Source: Bacteroidota bacterium
GTDB lineage: Bacteria > Bacteroidota > Bacteroidia > NS11-12g > UBA955
NCBI GenBank assembly: GCA_947450015.1
Contig: CANFUB010000115.1
Coordinates: 1 to 7,706 of the forward strand
Length of the DNA: 7,706 nt
Direction of reading: 5' to 3'
The notes beneath the pieces were generated by a model that did not search any database, was not told the DNA's origin, and was given only the letters and a program-made list of their open reading frames with translations. Within the stretch, counting starts at the first letter, position 1; each line of letters starts with the position of its first letter. A program made the translations under genes and the position numbers. Shown piece by piece: positions 5,384 to 7,706 of the stretch.

Positions 5384-7706
5384 ATGCGTAAAATATATTC
5401 TTCCTTCTTGCTTGCTCTAATGGTAGTCACTGGCTTTGCTCAGAATACCAGCAATAATCTTAACTCAGCCGAAATATTACAAGCCATGCAAAAGCTCAAT
5501 ACCGTTGGTGCTGTGCTTTATGTGGCTGCTCATCCTGATGATGAGAACACGCGCTTATTGGCCTACCTAGCCAATGAACGCAAGTTCAGAACTGGTTATC
5601 TCTCCTTGACCCGAGGCGATGGTGGACAGAATTTAATAGGCAAGGAGCAAGGTGAATTATTGGGATTAATTCGCACACAAGAATTATTGGCCGCTCGCAG
5701 AACCGATGGGGCCGAACAGTTTTTTACCCGTGCCAATGATTTTGGTTTTTCTAAAAATCCAGAAGAGACCTTCGGTTTCTGGAACAAGGATAGCATATTG
5801 GCCGATGTGGTGTACACCATTCGCAAATTCAAACCCGATGTCATTATTTGTAGATTCCCAACTACTGGCGAAGGTGGACATGGACACCATACAGCTTCTG
5901 CGATTTTAGCATTAGAGGCTTACGATGCCGCAGCCGATCCAAAGCGTTTTCCCGAGCAATTAAAATATGTAGACGTATGGCAGGCCAAACGCATTTTTTG
6001 GAACACCTTTAATTTCGGGAGCACCAATACCACCGCACCTAATCAATTAAAAATCGATGTTGGTGCTTTCAATGCATTGTTGGGCAAAGGCTATGGAGAA
6101 ATAGCAGCCGACAGTCGCTCGATGCACAAGAGCCAAGGCTTTGGTTCGGCCAAACAACGCGGCTCAACTACTGAGTATTTTAAATTGTTAAAAGGCGATT
6201 CAGTAAAAACAGATTTATTCGATGGTATTAATTCGCAATGGAACCGATTCAAAGGCACCGAGGCCTTACAAAAACAATTAACAGCAGCCATCGCATCCTA
6301 CAATCCAAGTGCACCTGCTAAAAGTGTTACGCCATTGATTGCAATTTACAATACATTAAAAGTAATGGATCAAAAAGGCAGCTTCAATTATTGGAAGCAA
6401 TTAAAGCTAAAAGAAATTGAGCAGTTGTTAATCGCCTGTTCAGGCTTATGGCTCGAGGCTTATGCAGCCGATTACATCGCCATTCCTGGACAGGAAATAA
6501 ATATTACCTCTCAAATTGTTTGCAGAAATAATGTAGCTGTAAAAATCAATGGACTATCATTCCTCGATCAAACCGATACTGTAACTGCCTTTATAACTAA
6601 GGCTAATGAATTATACACTTTTAAACACAAAGAGAAATTAAGTGCCACTGCTGCATATTCTAATCCGTATTGGTTGAACCAAGACCATGGCATTGGGTTG
6701 TATACTGTGCACGATCCTTTGTTAGTGGGCGTTCCAGAAAACAAGAGTAAAACGAATGTTTTATTCGATGTGACCATACAGGATTTGAATCTGAGAATTC
6801 AACGTCCTTTGGTATATAAATACACCGATCCTGTAAAGGGCGAAGTATACCGACCATTGGAAGTGTTGCCAGAAGCAACTGTAAATTTTTCTGATAAGTC
6901 TTTTGTCTTTGTAAATGGTCAACCACAAACTATTAAAGTTACGATTAAAGCCAATACCAATAATGTGGAAGGTGACCTGTCATTATTTGCTCTGAGCGAC
7001 CTTGAATCTATTTCTCTTGCAGCTTCTTCACATGGTCAAATAGATGACACTAAATCATCATGGGATATAAGGATTAAAAAGGCACATTTTAACTTAGTCA
7101 ATAAAGGTGACGAAATAACTATTGAAGCAACCGTTACGCCTAACAAGGATACTAAATGGGCTAATTTATCTGCGTCTATTGAAAATACTATTTCTCCTGC
7201 AAAAAGCATCAGCAGAATTGAATACGATCATATCCCATATCAATTTATTTTAAGCGATGCCAAAGCCAATTTAGTCAACATTGATTTAAAGAAACCCGAA
7301 CAAACCATTGCCTACATTCCTGGGGCGGGCGATGATGTGACTGCGTGTTTAAAACAGATTGGTTACAACGTAGTAATACTTACCGATGAATTATTGGCCA
7401 GCGAAGATTTATCAAAATACAAAACCATCGTTACGGGTATACGTGCCTACAATACCAACGATCGTTTGCAAGTGTATTACACCAAGTTAATGGACTATGT
7501 AAAAAATGGTGGTAATCTTATCGTTCAATACAATACCAACTCACGCGTGGGTCCAGTAGTAGCTAAAATTGGTCCCTATCCTTTTACTGTTTCGCGCGAA
7601 CGTGTGACCAACGAAAATGCAGAAGTGCGTTTCAAAAGCGATTCATTGTATGTGTTAAATTATCCCAATAAAATTACATCAGCCGATTTTCAAGGATGGG
7701 TGCAAG
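5384..7706 (+). CDS. Large exported PIG-L (LmbE-like) family deacetylase (partial, 3' end beyond right edge)
   Basis: The frame is open for 774 codons from ATG at 5384 to the window end. It begins with a signal peptide (MRKIYSSFLLALMVVTGFA, then QN). The PIG-L domain follows at about residues 43-250. AAHPDDEN (48-55) carries the zinc-ligand His50 and Asp53 and the catalytic-type Asp52 of the H-P-D-D motif. TRGDGG (76-81) and GEGGHGHHTAS (162-172) supply the other family signatures, with His169 aligned to the third zinc ligand. Such enzymes remove N-acetyl groups from amino sugars using zinc; the substrate here is unknown. Residues about 370-620 look like beta-sandwich domains. Residues about 639-730 (QTIAYIPGAGDD, then GYNVVILTDE and YVKNGGNLIVQYN) resemble a class I amidotransferase-like fold; I see no Cys-His-Glu triad there, so it may be non-catalytic. 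Large members of this family in Bacteroidota are roughly 820-850 residues, so about 50-75 are missing. No Shine-Dalgarno sequence is seen at the start; the signal peptide supports the choice. Confidence 0.92.
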   Translation, partial: MRKIYSSFLLALMVVTGFAQNTSNNLNSAEILQAMQKLNTVGAVLYVAAHPDDENTRLLAYLANERKFRTGYLSLTRGDGGQNLIGKEQGELLGLIRTQELLAARRTDGAEQFFTRANDFGFSKNPEETFGFWNKDSILADVVYTIRKFKPDVIICRFPTTGEGGHGHHTASAILALEAYDAAADPKRFPEQLKYVDVWQAKRIFWNTFNFGSTNTTAPNQLKIDVGAFNALLGKGYGEIAADSRSMHKSQGFGSAKQRGSTTEYFKLLKGDSVKTDLFDGINSQWNRFKGTEALQKQLTAAIASYNPSAPAKSVTPLIAIYNTLKVMDQKGSFNYWKQLKLKEIEQLLIACSGLWLEAYAADYIAIPGQEINITSQIVCRNNVAVKINGLSFLDQTDTVTAFITKANELYTFKHKEKLSATAAYSNPYWLNQDHGIGLYTVHDPLLVGVPENKSKTNVLFDVTIQDLNLRIQRPLVYKYTDPVKGEVYRPLEVLPEATVNFSDKSFVFVNGQPQTIKVTIKANTNNVEGDLSLFALSDLESISLAASSHGQIDDTKSSWDIRIKKAHFNLVNKGDEITIEATVTPNKDTKWANLSASIENTISPAKSISRIEYDHIPYQFILSDAKANLVNIDLKKPEQTIAYIPGAGDDVTACLKQIGYNVVILTDELLASEDLSKYKTIVTGIRAYNTNDRLQVYYTKLMDYVKNGGNLIVQYNTNSRVGPVVAKIGPYPFTVSRERVTNENAEVRFKSDSLYVLNYPNKITSADFQGWVQ

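Noticed and set aside
5596..6926. Several minus-strand frames of 66-88 codons, and a plus-strand frame at 5706-5909
   Set aside because: All lie inside the PIG-L coding region, whose frame is supported by clear motifs.
5384..7706. Assignment to bacillithiol deacetylase BshB
   Set aside because: BshB is a small cytosolic enzyme, whereas this protein is exported and far larger with extra domains.

Overview
The window looks like chromosomal DNA of a member of the Bacteroidota. The evidence is an AT-rich sequence, a transketolase split into separate N- and C-terminal subunit genes, a GYF_2-type membrane protein, a large exported PIG-L deacetylase, start codons mostly without Shine-Dalgarno sequences, and two matches to the TAnnTTTG -7 promoter element of this phylum. 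The placement comes from style and family content and was not tested by a search.

Left part (1-3050, minus strand): a compact three-gene operon, read right to left. It holds the transketolase N-terminal (thiamine-diphosphate binding) subunit, an exported von Willebrand factor A (VWA) protein, and the transketolase C-terminal subunit, which runs off the left edge. Both junctions are TAATG, where stop and start share one base. The notable point is that a secreted VWA protein is embedded, and possibly translationally coupled, between two cytosolic halves of one enzyme.

Middle (3051-4366): a divergent intergenic region leads to a plus-strand gene for a small exported protein, probably an outer-membrane beta-barrel. 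A 418-base gene-free stretch follows. It contains a 16-bp inverted repeat 101 bp apart, whose right arm is repeated as part of a 76/77-bp tandem repeat (two full units and a partial third). This resembles a REP- or MITE-like intergenic element that has expanded at one end.

Right part (4367-7706, plus strand): a GYF_2 / transmembrane / Ig-like protein has its stop codon touching a perfect 28-bp palindrome. A second, related 24-bp palindrome lies 34 bp further on. After that comes a large exported PIG-L (LmbE-like) zinc deacetylase with a C-terminal amidotransferase-like fold, cut by the right edge. Candidate promoters with the same layout (TTTA, 17 bp, TAnnTTTG) precede both of these genes, so they are probably separate transcription units.

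I see no convincing defence system, CRISPR array, transposase, tRNA or rRNA. The best leads for something undescribed are the VWA gene inside the transketolase operon and the two repeat families that flank the GYF_2 gene.
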